Source: Croceivirga sp. (GTDB taxonomy: Bacteria > Bacteroidota > Bacteroidia > Flavobacteriales > Flavobacteriaceae). From it: a stretch of DNA of 64,000 bases. The notes under the pieces are model-generated. The model saw nothing but the letters and a program-made list of their open reading frames with translations. It did not search any database and had not been told where the DNA came from. Shown piece after piece: positions 8,468 through 17,716 of the stretch. The stretch spans positions 1 to 64,000 of the forward strand of contig JANQQQ010000036.1 of NCBI GenBank assembly GCA_028284935.1, read 5' to 3'. Every line of letters begins with the position of its first letter. Positions within the stretch are counted from its first letter, which is position 1. The position numbers were made by a program, and so were the translations under genes.

Positions 8468-10213
8468 ATGCATAAGGCAACAGGAGAAGTCCATAGCGTA
8501 AACGAGTCGCTCGTTGGCGCGCATATCAAGGGTGGGGCAGTCATGAACGGTGAGGTGGCTTACATCATTATTGAGGACGGGAAGCGACTTAAGGCTGAAG
8601 TTATTGATGTAAAGGAAAACAACAAAGTTTATTTGCAGGTTTTTGAAGACACCGGTTGGATGAAAGTGGGAGACCCCGTTGAATTCACAGGGCTTCCTTT
8701 GGCAGTAAAACTTGGCCCGGGAATACTTGGATCTGTAACCGATGGTCTCCAAAACCCGTTATATGAATTGGGAAAGATTGAATGGTTTTTGGAAAGGGGC
8801 CTAAAGGTAGACCCTCTTGACAATACCAAAAAGTGGCACTTTACTCCAAAGACAAAAAAGGGCGATAAGGTTACCCAAGGCTCGGTATTGGGAGTGGTTC
8901 CTGAAAAACTATTTGAACACAAAATTTTCGTCCCTTTTTCCTTATCAGGGGAGTTTACGGTTCAGCATATCGCGAAAGCTGGGGAATATACTGTTGATGA
9001 ACCCATTGTCACCATTAAAGACGGTTCTGGGAAAGACCTTGAACTTACAATGGCCTTTGAGTGGCCAGTAAAGAAATCCATGCCGTTTAAAGAACGATCG
9101 GTACCTGAAAAACCGATGCCGACAGGAATTCGAATTCTTGACGCCCTCTTTCCCATTGCCTATGGAGGAACGGCATGCAACCCAGGTCCTTTTGGAGCTG
9201 GAAAGACCGTTCTCCAACATAGTTTGGCGCGGCATTCCCAAGCCGATGTCGTCATTATTGCTGCTTGCGGAGAACGTGCTGGGGAGGCCGTGGAGGTTTT
9301 TAAGGATTTCCCTGAACTTATCGACCCTCGCACCGGTAGCTCATTAATGGACCGCACCTATATTGTGGGCAACACCTCTTCCATGCCCGTGGCCGCTAGG
9401 GAAGCATCTGTCTATATGGCAACGACCGTAGGGGAATACTACCGCAAACAGGGCCTGAACGTGCTGATATTAGCGGATTCCACATCCCGATGGGCACAAG
9501 CACTTCGCGAAACTTCCGGTCGCAAAGAAGAGATTCCAGGTCCAGAAGCTTTTCCCATGTACATCTCTACGTTGATATCCGCTTTCTATGATCGTGCTGG
9601 GGTGGAGGTTTTAGGGGATGGCAAGACCGGTTCGCTGAGCATTATTGGAACCGTTTCTCCGGCGGGGGGAAACTTTGATGAGCCCGTAACGCAGGCTACA
9701 CTGTTGAGCACTGGGGCTTTTTGGGGCTTATCAAGAGCCTTGTCAGATGCTAGAAAGTATCCTGCCATAGACCGTATCGACAGTAATTCCAAATATCCCT
9801 CATTATTGGAGGAGGACGAAGTTGCCTACCTATTGGAATTGCTACGCGACGGAAAGGCCATTGCCTCCAACATCATTTTAATGGGTGAAAAGGGAATTAC
9901 CGATGCGTCTTATATCCGCTACCAAAAAGCGGAGTTGTTGGATGCCGTATTTCTACAGCAAAACAGTTTCCACGAAGTTGATGGTGTAACCAACCCGGAA
10001 CGTTTGCGCTTTATGTTCAACATGGTTAAGAAAATCATCGAAGCGCCTGTCAACCTCAAAGGGAAAGAGGCGATCCGATCGCACTTCAATTTTATCCGAC
10101 AGGCCTTTTTGGATTGGAATTATATGATGCCGAACGATGATGGATTTGAAAAACAAAAAACAACACTCTTGAATTTGGTTAAAAAAATGGGGCATGTTGC
10201 AGAAAACGTATGA
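8468..10213 (+). CDS. atpA: V-type ATPase catalytic subunit A
   Basis: This 581-residue subunit is the ATP-hydrolysing/synthesising subunit of the V1 head. The Walker A motif GPFGAGKT is at residues 240-247, preceded by the V-type non-homologous insert (about 110-190). ACGERAGE and LADSTSRWAQALRE follow, the latter being the conserved region after Walker B. The length is normal for bacterial V-type A (about 580-590). It is the second gene of the rightward operon and overlaps subunit B by 20 bases. Confidence 0.96.
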   Translation: MHKATGEVHSVNESLVGAHIKGGAVMNGEVAYIIIEDGKRLKAEVIDVKENNKVYLQVFEDTGWMKVGDPVEFTGLPLAVKLGPGILGSVTDGLQNPLYELGKIEWFLERGLKVDPLDNTKKWHFTPKTKKGDKVTQGSVLGVVPEKLFEHKIFVPFSLSGEFTVQHIAKAGEYTVDEPIVTIKDGSGKDLELTMAFEWPVKKSMPFKERSVPEKPMPTGIRILDALFPIAYGGTACNPGPFGAGKTVLQHSLARHSQADVVIIAACGERAGEAVEVFKDFPELIDPRTGSSLMDRTYIVGNTSSMPVAAREASVYMATTVGEYYRKQGLNVLILADSTSRWAQALRETSGRKEEIPGPEAFPMYISTLISAFYDRAGVEVLGDGKTGSLSIIGTVSPAGGNFDEPVTQATLLSTGAFWGLSRALSDARKYPAIDRIDSNSKYPSLLEEDEVAYLLELLRDGKAIASNIILMGEKGITDASYIRYQKAELLDAVFLQQNSFHEVDGVTNPERLRFMFNMVKKIIEAPVNLKGKEAIRSHFNFIRQAFLDWNYMMPNDDGFEKQKTTLLNLVKKMGHVAENV

Positions 10214-11525
10214 GAACATAGATAGTATTGGCCGTGCCATTCTAACTATCAAAGCCAAAGGAGTACACAACAAGGAATTGGCTGAGCTTATTTACCCCAG
10301 CGGGGAAAGGGCATTTGCCCAAGTCATCGCGTTGGATGGCGACCAAGTGACCCTGCAATTATTTGGCGGGGGGTTTGGCGTTTCGACCGATTGTAAAATC
10401 CGCTTTTTGGGCAGACCCATTCAGGTGGGATTTTCCAATGATATGTTGGGCAGGGTCTATTCAGGAATTGGGCAACCCATCGATGGGGGACCAGAGTTAA
10501 TGGCCGACATGGTACGGGTGGCAGGACCATCCATTAACCCTGTAAAACGCTTGATTCCAAAGGATATGATTCGGACGGGGGTTCCCATGATTGACGTGTT
10601 CAATACTTTGGTGCGCTCCCAGAAGATTCCAATTTTTGCCAGGGCGGGAGAACCGTACAATCGTTTACTCGCAAACATTGCCACCCAAACCGATGCCGAC
10701 GTCATTATCATTGGCGGTGTTGGACTTAAATATGACGAATACCATTACTTCAAGCAACGTATTGAAGAGGCAGGTAGCAAGAATAAAACCATAATGTTCA
10801 TTCACACCCATAGGGATTCCATCGTGGAAGGATTAATGGTACCCGACCTCACTTTGGCAGTGGCGGAACAATTTGCGCTTCAGGGAAAAAATGTATTCGT
10901 ACTGCTGTCCGATATGACCCAATGGTCTGATTATTTGCGGCAAGTGGCCAATGCACAGGACCAAATCCCGGCCAATCAGGGATATCCAGGTGACCTCTAT
11001 TCCCAATTGGCGAGTCGGTATGAAAAAGCAGCTGATATTGAAAGTGCCGGAAGCTTAACCATTCTTGGGGTAACTACCATGGATGATGTTACCCACCCTG
11101 TTCCGGATAATACAGGTTATATTACCGAGGGTCAATTTTATATGAAGGATGGCTATTTGGAACTGTTTGGTTCCTTGAGTCGTTTGAAACAACAGGTTAA
11201 CGACCGAACGCGTCCAGACCATCGGAGTATTATGAACGCCATGGCGCGATTACTTTCAGAAGCTGAGGAACGGGTCAAGGCCCAAAAGTTTGGCTCGGTG
11301 AAAGATGATTATTCGTTACGGTTGTTGGAGTATAGAAGGACCTTCCAAAGAGAACTGATGGATCCCTTCCGCTATTTGGAATTGGAAGATGCCTTGGATA
11401 TATGCTGGGACATTTTAGCAAAGCATTTTAAGAAGGAGGAGGTAGGGCTTTCCTCTAAATTGATTGAAGAGTACTGGCCTGAAAAAGGAACGTATAAAAT
11501 TTTAAAGGACGGAATCCATGAGTGA
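10194..11525 (+). CDS. atpB: V-type ATPase subunit B
   Basis: This 443-residue non-catalytic V1 head subunit alternates with A. It lacks a Walker A lysine motif, as expected (IFARAGEPYNRLLANIA replaces it), and carries the family stretch LLSDMTQWSDYLRQVA with GYPGDLYSQLASRYE. The ATG at 10194 lies inside the end of subunit A, and no later start keeps the beta-barrel domain intact. It overlaps the next gene by 8 bases. The close coupling of A and B fits the equal stoichiometry needed for the hexameric head. Confidence 0.95.
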   Translation: MLQKTYENIDSIGRAILTIKAKGVHNKELAELIYPSGERAFAQVIALDGDQVTLQLFGGGFGVSTDCKIRFLGRPIQVGFSNDMLGRVYSGIGQPIDGGPELMADMVRVAGPSINPVKRLIPKDMIRTGVPMIDVFNTLVRSQKIPIFARAGEPYNRLLANIATQTDADVIIIGGVGLKYDEYHYFKQRIEEAGSKNKTIMFIHTHRDSIVEGLMVPDLTLAVAEQFALQGKNVFVLLSDMTQWSDYLRQVANAQDQIPANQGYPGDLYSQLASRYEKAADIESAGSLTILGVTTMDDVTHPVPDNTGYITEGQFYMKDGYLELFGSLSRLKQQVNDRTRPDHRSIMNAMARLLSEAEERVKAQKFGSVKDDYSLRLLEYRRTFQRELMDPFRYLELEDALDICWDILAKHFKKEEVGLSSKLIEEYWPEKGTYKILKDGIHE

Positions 11526-12117
11526 AAAGAGTTTGGATAAGCTAATTGCCACGCTGAAGTATGAAGCTGTAGAGGCAGCTGACAAAGAAGCCAACCGGAT
11601 TTTGGAAAGTGCCCAAAAACAGGCCCATAAAATTATTGAAGAAGCTGAGGCCAAAAAAGCGGCATTGCTGAACAGTGCCCAAAAAGAAGCCCAGGTCACC
11701 CTTAATAATGGAGACGCAGCTTTACAACAGGCCGCAAGAGATCTTACAGTCTCTGTACGAAACGATTTGCTCAAACTGCTCAAAGTAGTATTGAGGCAGG
11801 AAGTGGAAAACAGTTTTACTCCAGAACTTATGGAAGAGGCTATCCTTAAAGTTATAGAAAATGTGGGTGGCGGCATTGCATTGCAACTCCCCGGAAGCAT
11901 GGAGGAAAAGCTTGCAGAAAACATCCAAAAACGATTGCAGTCCTCTAACCATTTCAATGGAATAATCCAAGATTCCAATCTCCTCCAAGGCTTTGTGGTT
12001 ACCAAGACCGCACAAGGGTGGAGCTATGAAATCACGCCGGAAGAAGTGGCCGATTTGTTAAACAGGCACCTTAGCCCCAGATGGGGGGCTATGCTCAAAA
12101 AGGCTTCAGAAGGATGA
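11518..12117 (+). CDS. atpE: V-type ATPase peripheral-stalk subunit E
   Basis: This 199-residue subunit has a long N-terminal charged helix rich in Ala, Glu, Lys and Gln (about residues 5-95, e.g. AHKIIEEAEAKKAALLNSAQ) and a compact C-terminal domain. This is the usual form of the E stator that joins the V1 head to subunit I. The call rests on position and architecture more than on any catalytic motif. It overlaps B by 8 bases at its start and the next gene by 4 (ATGA) at its end. No separate G/H partner gene is seen. Confidence 0.85.
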   Translation: MSEKSLDKLIATLKYEAVEAADKEANRILESAQKQAHKIIEEAEAKKAALLNSAQKEAQVTLNNGDAALQQAARDLTVSVRNDLLKLLKVVLRQEVENSFTPELMEEAILKVIENVGGGIALQLPGSMEEKLAENIQKRLQSSNHFNGIIQDSNLLQGFVVTKTAQGWSYEITPEEVADLLNRHLSPRWGAMLKKASEG

Positions 12118-12686
12118 TTACAGGAAATCTGGAGTACTTAATGAGTGGCTTACCTTACTTATCTTTTCTGGATACGGCCGAGGAACGTTCCAAGGTGATT
12201 TCCTTATTTCAAAAATATGGAGGCAGTCCAGAAGAAACCAAAGGCGTTGTTCGCATTTTAGAAGAGGAAGCCAATAAGTTCTTAAGCACAAAATCCCAAC
12301 AACTATTTCAACAAATAGATTTGAAGACAATCCATTCGGAAGCCTTTCAAAAAAAAGGCAATGGCAAGGGTTTATTCGATTTTTCAAAATACATGAATGC
12401 GCTTAGAAAAGATTTAAAAAAACTTCGTATTTCAAGAAAGAATGGTGAAACCGCCACTAACGCTAAGAAACCATCCTTGCCCCTGATACCAGGAACGCCT
12501 TTGGAAGAAGAAATACAGCTACTTCAATGGCAATGGGACAAGTTGGAAGAACTTTCTATAGGGCATTATTCCAATTTTACAGCATTATGCCTCTACAAAT
12601 TGAAATTGATGGTACTACTGCGCTGGTGGAGTTTTGACACAGAAATAGGGTTTGAACACTTTTTGAATCTGACAAAGGAGAACTGA
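12114..12686 (+). CDS. DUF2764 family V-ATPase-associated protein
   Basis: This 190-residue protein is of the kind found in V-ATPase operons of Bacteroidota, Chlamydiae and spirochaetes and usually annotated DUF2764. The family pattern is visible: an N-terminal YLMSGLPYLSF block and a C-terminal block where GTPLEEEIQLLQWQWD is followed by ELSIGHYSNF. A longer frame begins at 12081, but the ATG at 12114 overlaps the E stop as ATGA and starts the conserved block, so it is preferred. Because genes for subunits C and F are absent, it may fill the C/d (central-stalk socket) role. That is inference. Confidence 0.8.
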   Translation: MITGNLEYLMSGLPYLSFLDTAEERSKVISLFQKYGGSPEETKGVVRILEEEANKFLSTKSQQLFQQIDLKTIHSEAFQKKGNGKGLFDFSKYMNALRKDLKKLRISRKNGETATNAKKPSLPLIPGTPLEEEIQLLQWQWDKLEELSIGHYSNFTALCLYKLKLMVLLRWWSFDTEIGFEHFLNLTKEN

Positions 12687-12688
12687 TT

Positions 12689-13300
12689 ATGGCAGACAGG
12701 ATTTTGATGAACAAAAACACCCTAGCGGCCTTGAAGATTGAGCTCAAGGAGTACCTTACTGCCCTACCTGTGTTTGAAATGAAAGAGCAACAATTGAAGG
12801 AAGTAGTGCGGACCATTGAAAACAATATTGTCCGTTTAAATAAGGCCATTTCTGCAACCAATGAACAGACAAAAATATGGGTGGCTGTGATGGCCGAGGA
12901 CACCATCAACCTGTCCGAAATAGCAAAGGTAGATCGTACCATTACCAAAAAACAGGAAATCGCCGGAGTAACTATTGAGGTCTTTGAAGACATCGTCTTT
13001 GAAGATTTGGAAGTCGATCTTTTCAACACCCCCCTTTGGGTGGATACCGCAGCAGAGGTAATACGTGAACAGAAGACCAACCGTACCCTCTTGCAAATTG
13101 AAGAGCGCAATTTGGAATTGCTTTGGGAAGAATTGGCCGAAGCACGGAGAATGAAAAATGCCCTTAAGGAGGTATTCATTCCAGAAACCAACGATAACAT
13201 CCGAAAAATTGAAATTTATTTGGGCGATGTGGAACGTTTGGCCATAGGGTGTGCCAAACTGGTAAAGAAGAAAAAGGAGGAGAAGATGGTGATCATATGA
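12689..13300 (+). CDS. atpD: V-type ATPase central-shaft subunit D
   Basis: This 203-residue protein has the long coiled-coil architecture of the rotating D shaft. An N-terminal helix follows MNKNTLAALKIELKEY, a central charged region spans about 85-130, and a C-terminal helix contains EELAEARRMKNALKEVFIPE, the usual D-family signature near the end. The gene starts 2 bases after the DUF2764 stop and overlaps subunit I by 4 bases (ATGA). D connects ATP turnover in the A/B head with rotation of the K ring. Confidence 0.92.
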   Translation: MADRILMNKNTLAALKIELKEYLTALPVFEMKEQQLKEVVRTIENNIVRLNKAISATNEQTKIWVAVMAEDTINLSEIAKVDRTITKKQEIAGVTIEVFEDIVFEDLEVDLFNTPLWVDTAAEVIREQKTNRTLLQIEERNLELLWEELAEARRMKNALKEVFIPETNDNIRKIEIYLGDVERLAIGCAKLVKKKKEEKMVII

Positions 13301-15153
13301 TTGTGAAGATGAAGGAAGTAGTGCTTTTTACTACGGTACGTTCCGTAGACGAAACCATCTTGAAATTGGGCAAGCTTGGTATGGTTGACATCAAGGAAAC
13401 CAATCAACCGAACAACGGTACTTTGGAAAGAAGGATGGAGGCAGTTTATCGTTCCGAAAGGGCAATTGCGGTACTAAGGGAATATGGGAAAAAAGAAAAA
13501 GCTGCTCAAAAAAGCACGAAATATATAGCTGGAGACCCCAAGCAATTGGTGGATCGTATACTACAGACATCTGAAATACGCCAAAAATGTCAAGAAAGGC
13601 TGCAGGACCTGAGCCACCAGTTGGATTGGTTCAGCACATGGGGCGAAAAAGCAAATGCCAAGGACATCGACTATTTGCGAAAAAAAGGATTGTACCTAAG
13701 ATTGTACCTATTGGAGAAAGCAGCAGTAACGTCCTTGGAAGGGAAGCACACCTTGATGAAGCTTCAAGAGCGGAATGGAAAAATTCCAACGGTATTGATA
13801 ACCCAAAGAGAAGCTGAGAAACTAAACCATAAAGAAGAGGCATTACCAAAATTGCCCCTTGAGGAAATCAAAAGGCAAATAGAAAGAAAAAAACGGCAAT
13901 TGGTTGAGGTGGAGCGTTTTTTGATGGACCAAACCGAAAATATCGAATGGCTTGAAAGCTATCGATTATTGCTAAATGACCAATTGGGAATACAACAAGC
14001 TTTTGAGGGCATGGGCGATATAGAGGGAAAACTTAAATACCTCAAAGGGTATCTTCCCAAAAACACCGTTTCTTCTTTCGTTGCTGCTGCTAAAGAAAAT
14101 CATTGGGGTTATCATATTGCAGACCCAGAAAGACCAGAGGAAGTTCCGGTATATATTAAGAATCCCAAATGGATCGGCATTATTAACCCCGTTATGAAGT
14201 TCATTGATATCGTCCCGGGGTATAAGGAAGTGGATGTCTCGATTTATTTTTTGCTGGCCTTTGCGCTATTTTTTGCGATGCTGGTTGGTGATGCTGGTTA
14301 TGGGTTCATTTTTCTGCTGGTTACCTTCCTGCTTCGCAAAAAGCTGACGGGACAGATGCAGGTTTTGATTTATGTTTTAAGCGGAGCTACAATGATATGG
14401 GGGGTGCTTAGTGGCACGTACTTTGGCTCGGAAAAGATAGCCGCACTACCCGTTCTCAAAGATTTGATTGTTCCCCAAGTAGCCAGTTTTGGTGTAGATA
14501 ACGTTTCCTTTATGATGCACCTTTCGTTCTTGATCGGTGCCATTCACCTGACCATTGCCCACAGCATTCGGGTAGTTCAGTTTATCAATTCCTTAAAAGC
14601 CTTAAGCGAGGTGGGTTGGGTGGCATTGGTATGGGGACTTTACTTGATAACGGAACAGTTGGTGCTTGGTAAGGCTATGCCTGAATGGGGCCCATGGCTT
14701 TTTGCCGCGGGCGCGGTGCTGGTGGCATTGTTTTCCATGGAAAGCAAGAATATTTTCAAGAGTATGGGAGTTTCATTGGCCAATTTACCCTTAAGCCTTA
14801 TTAGCGGATTTTCGGACATCGTTTCCTATGTACGGCTCTTTGCAGTAGGAATGGCAACAGCTGCGGTTGCAGCTAGCTTCAACACTATGATATTGCCAGA
14901 GGGTATAGCAGGTATGGGCATTATCAACCTGCTCATGGCGGCCATTGCCCTCATCTTGGGACATGGTCTAAATATTGCCTTGGCGCTTATGGCCGTAATG
15001 GTCCACGGTATTCGATTGAATATGCTGGAGTTTGCTGGGCATTTGGGCGTCCAGTTTTCAGGTGAGGCCTATAAACCCTTTAGACTGGTTTCTCCAGAAC
15101 ACGGGCACAATGATGGGAAATCATTTGTCCCGAAAAAGTATAACAATCAATAA
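13297..15153 (+). CDS. atpI: V-type ATPase membrane subunit I (a subunit)
   Basis: This 618-residue protein has a soluble N-terminal half with coiled coils (about 1-300) and a C-terminal membrane half with about seven helices. It forms the stator half-channel for ions. Motifs include MLVGDAGYGF in the first helical region and the SDIVSYVRLFAVGMA segment, which carries the arginine that interacts with the K carboxylate. A longer frame starts at 13249 inside subunit D. The ATG at 13297 overlaps the D stop as ATGA and is clearly better. Subunit K follows after 10 bases. Confidence 0.94.
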   Translation: MIVKMKEVVLFTTVRSVDETILKLGKLGMVDIKETNQPNNGTLERRMEAVYRSERAIAVLREYGKKEKAAQKSTKYIAGDPKQLVDRILQTSEIRQKCQERLQDLSHQLDWFSTWGEKANAKDIDYLRKKGLYLRLYLLEKAAVTSLEGKHTLMKLQERNGKIPTVLITQREAEKLNHKEEALPKLPLEEIKRQIERKKRQLVEVERFLMDQTENIEWLESYRLLLNDQLGIQQAFEGMGDIEGKLKYLKGYLPKNTVSSFVAAAKENHWGYHIADPERPEEVPVYIKNPKWIGIINPVMKFIDIVPGYKEVDVSIYFLLAFALFFAMLVGDAGYGFIFLLVTFLLRKKLTGQMQVLIYVLSGATMIWGVLSGTYFGSEKIAALPVLKDLIVPQVASFGVDNVSFMMHLSFLIGAIHLTIAHSIRVVQFINSLKALSEVGWVALVWGLYLITEQLVLGKAMPEWGPWLFAAGAVLVALFSMESKNIFKSMGVSLANLPLSLISGFSDIVSYVRLFAVGMATAAVAASFNTMILPEGIAGMGIINLLMAAIALILGHGLNIALALMAVMVHGIRLNMLEFAGHLGVQFSGEAYKPFRLVSPEHGHNDGKSFVPKKYNNQ

Positions 15154-15163
15154 AACATAGACA

Positions 15164-15631
15164 ATGATAGATACAACATTTTTGACAACAACGGTAACTG
15201 GATTAGGTGACATGGGCATGTCTCTCGGTATCGCCTCCATAGGGTCGGCTATAGGAACTGGAATAGCTGGTATGGCAGCCATTGGGGCTTGGAAAAAGAT
15301 GATAACCAGCGGACAGAAGGCGGCAACGGCATTGCTCATTTTTGTGGGGGCGCCCCTATCCCAAGTCATATACGGAATGATTCTCAAAAACGCTATTGCC
15401 GATGCCAATTTAGATCCCAGTTCTTATTTATGGCAGATTCTAATCGGGCTTATTGCCGGTGCGGCCATGGCAGGTTCGGCTATCTTTCAAGGAAAGACCG
15501 GGGCACGTGCCTGTGACGCCATTGCTTCAGGAGCTAATGATACCGCCAAATACATCATGATTATCGGTATTGTGGAAACTGTTGCGCTTTTTGTGATGAT
15601 ATTCACGATGACAGGATTGCCCACCGGATAA
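15164..15631 (+). CDS. atpK: V-type ATPase rotor subunit K (c subunit)
   Basis: This 155-residue proteolipid has four transmembrane helices in two hairpins (about 18-42, 53-80, 90-112 and 128-150). The ion-binding carboxylate is Glu138 in GIVETVALF. Gln67 with Ser66 in GAPLSQVIYG and Gln109 in AIFQGK lie where the Enterococcus hirae sodium pump NtpK has Thr64, Gln65 and Gln110 (its Glu is 139). That pattern favours sodium rather than proton coupling. It is the last V-ATPase gene; 81 bases separate it from the response regulator. Confidence 0.93.
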   Translation: MIDTTFLTTTVTGLGDMGMSLGIASIGSAIGTGIAGMAAIGAWKKMITSGQKAATALLIFVGAPLSQVIYGMILKNAIADANLDPSSYLWQILIGLIAGAAMAGSAIFQGKTGARACDAIASGANDTAKYIMIIGIVETVALFVMIFTMTGLPTG

Positions 15632-15712
15632 AACATGGTATTTCGTCATATTTTATCCCAAATCCGGGAATTATTTTTAACCACTGGATGAACGTAACGA
15701 ACCCGGTTGGCT

Positions 15713-16393
15713 ATGAAGATTTTGGTCATCGAAGATAATATGGAACTACTTCGGGATATTCAAATGTTTCTTGAAGAGGAAGGCAATATTTGTGAAATTG
15801 CCTCAGACTATAAATCGGCGTATGATAAAATTGGATTTTTCCCCTATGATATTTTAATCGTTGATATTACCTTGCCTGATGGGAACGGCTTGGACATCAT
15901 CAAAGCTGTAAAAAAGGAGAATATTGATGCAGGAATCATTATCATTTCTGCAAAAAACGCCTTGGAAGATAAAATTTATGGATTGGAAATTGGGGCTGAT
16001 GACTATTTGACCAAACCTTTTTACTTGACCGAACTCAATGCACGGATGAAGGCACTCTATAGAAGAAAGGTGTATCAGGGAAATCGGGAACTATTTTTCA
16101 ATGAAATAAAAATAAAACCGGACAGCCATGAAGTTTTTGTACAAGACCGGCTTTTGAACCTTACCAAAAAGGAATTTGATATTATCCATTTTTTTGTGGT
16201 CAACAAACACCGATTGTTGACTAAAGAGGCCATTGCAGAACACCTTTGGGGCGACCACATAGAAATGGCCGACTCTTACAAATTCATTTATACGCATTTG
16301 GCCAACCTTAGAAAAAAAATAGCCAAACTGGGAGGTAACAACTATGTACAATCCATTTACAGTGTAGGATACAAATTCACGGATCGCGAATGA
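15713..16393 (+). CDS. OmpR/PhoB-family response regulator
   Basis: This 226-residue regulator has a receiver domain (1-120) and a C-terminal winged helix (about 130-225). The acidic pocket is E7-D8, the phospho-acceptor is Asp51 in LIVDITLPDG, and the switch lysine is in YLTKPF. The DNA-binding domain ends with YVQSIYSVGYKF, the typical wing. A TTG two codons upstream is possible, but the ATG at 15713 begins at MKILVIEDN as in relatives. It overlaps the kinase gene by 4 bases. Its place directly after the V-ATPase suggests, but does not show, that it controls this neighbourhood. Confidence 0.94.
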   Translation: MKILVIEDNMELLRDIQMFLEEEGNICEIASDYKSAYDKIGFFPYDILIVDITLPDGNGLDIIKAVKKENIDAGIIIISAKNALEDKIYGLEIGADDYLTKPFYLTELNARMKALYRRKVYQGNRELFFNEIKIKPDSHEVFVQDRLLNLTKKEFDIIHFFVVNKHRLLTKEAIAEHLWGDHIEMADSYKFIYTHLANLRKKIAKLGGNNYVQSIYSVGYKFTDRE

Positions 16394-17676
16394 AACTTAT
16401 TAAAAAGACCAACAAATACTATTTGATTTTTCTGGTTTTTCTATTTCCCATTATGATCGGGGTGGATTATTACATTATCCAATTTGCGGTCAATTATGAG
16501 GTTGAGGACATTCTGCTTCATGAACAAGAACGTATAAATTACCATCTTGCCCAAAATAAAACACTGCCCCCCTCCAATTACCTTATGAAGACGGAACCAC
16601 TGAAAGAAAACTACAATTTGGTTGAAGTTTTCAGGGATACCATTATCTACGAGGCCTACGCTGATAAAAATGTCCCTTATCGATTGTATTCCTTCAATGC
16701 TTCCAATGCTTCCGAAGGACAGCAACTAAGGATTACACTTAAACATGTGCTGCTCGAGATCAATGAATTAATTTGGTGGCTGTTCATAGCGACCAGTTTT
16801 ATCATGTTGGTTTTGGGAATAGGCTTTTATTTTATAAACAAGAGAATTTACAAGTGGGCTTGGAACCCCTTTTTCGAAAATCTTTCCAAGCTTAAAAATT
16901 ACGGTGTTACCATAGAAAAACCTATTCATCTGAAGAGTTCCAAAATCAGCGAGTTCGAGGAACTGAACCAAGTGGTAACCACCCTTATGGCCCAAGTGAG
17001 AAAAGATTTCCAGAACCTTAAGGAATTCAATGAAAATATTTCCCACGAAATTCAGACCCCTTTAACGATTATCCGCAACAAAGTAGTACTCCTATTGGAA
17101 AGTAAAAATTTGGATGAAAAAGAACTTGGGCTGATGCAAACGATTCATCAAGAAACCAATAAGCTATCAAAGATTGGAAAGGCCCTTACCTTAATTTCCA
17201 GGATAGAAAACCAAGAATTTAAACGGTTGGATAGTATTGACGTGCGAGCAATGATAACCAACATTGTCAGCAATATGGAGGAAATCATCCACTTTAAAGA
17301 ACTACGGGTAGACGCAAAGTTGGATGTTATGATACTGGAATGCGACCATGTCCTTGCTGACATTCTCTTTACCAACCTCATTAAAAATGCTGTACAGCAC
17401 AATACACAAGGGGGGTTCGTAAATATGCAGTTAGATCGGAAAAAGTTTGTTATAAGCAATAATGGTGAGGTGCCTGAAGTGGACATGGAAAGGTTGTTCC
17501 AGCGCTTTCAAAGAGGAAACCCAGCAAAAAGATCCCTTGGACTTGGATTGGCCATCAGCCAGAAAATTTGTGAAATCTATGGCTTTAGGCTAGCCTATGA
17601 ACAAAATGGCAAAACGCACGTGTTTTCATTGTTTTTTAAAGGGCAAGACGCTGATTTTCTAAAGCAACCAATGTGA
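16390..17676 (+). CDS. Sensor histidine kinase, membrane bound
   Basis: This 428-residue kinase is cognate to the preceding regulator. Two membrane helices (about 11-32 and 126-149) bracket a short periplasmic sensor of about 95 residues. The H box is ENISHEIQTPLTII with His219. The ATPase domain has the N box NLIKNAVQHN and the G box SLGLGLAISQKI. There is no clear HAMP domain. The signal cannot be told from sequence. The gene starts as ATGA overlapping the regulator stop, and ppc follows after 40 bases. Confidence 0.93.
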   Translation: MKLIKKTNKYYLIFLVFLFPIMIGVDYYIIQFAVNYEVEDILLHEQERINYHLAQNKTLPPSNYLMKTEPLKENYNLVEVFRDTIIYEAYADKNVPYRLYSFNASNASEGQQLRITLKHVLLEINELIWWLFIATSFIMLVLGIGFYFINKRIYKWAWNPFFENLSKLKNYGVTIEKPIHLKSSKISEFEELNQVVTTLMAQVRKDFQNLKEFNENISHEIQTPLTIIRNKVVLLLESKNLDEKELGLMQTIHQETNKLSKIGKALTLISRIENQEFKRLDSIDVRAMITNIVSNMEEIIHFKELRVDAKLDVMILECDHVLADILFTNLIKNAVQHNTQGGFVNMQLDRKKFVISNNGEVPEVDMERLFQRFQRGNPAKRSLGLGLAISQKICEIYGFRLAYEQNGKTHVFSLFFKGQDADFLKQPM

Positions 17677-17716
17677 ATTAAATTAAAATAGCTAACATCA
17701 TATCAAAACACACCAA

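Noticed and set aside
15655-15675. Weak hairpin (TCCC/GGGA) between subunit K and the response regulator
   Set aside because: Only 4 bp with a broken T-run; too weak to call a terminator.
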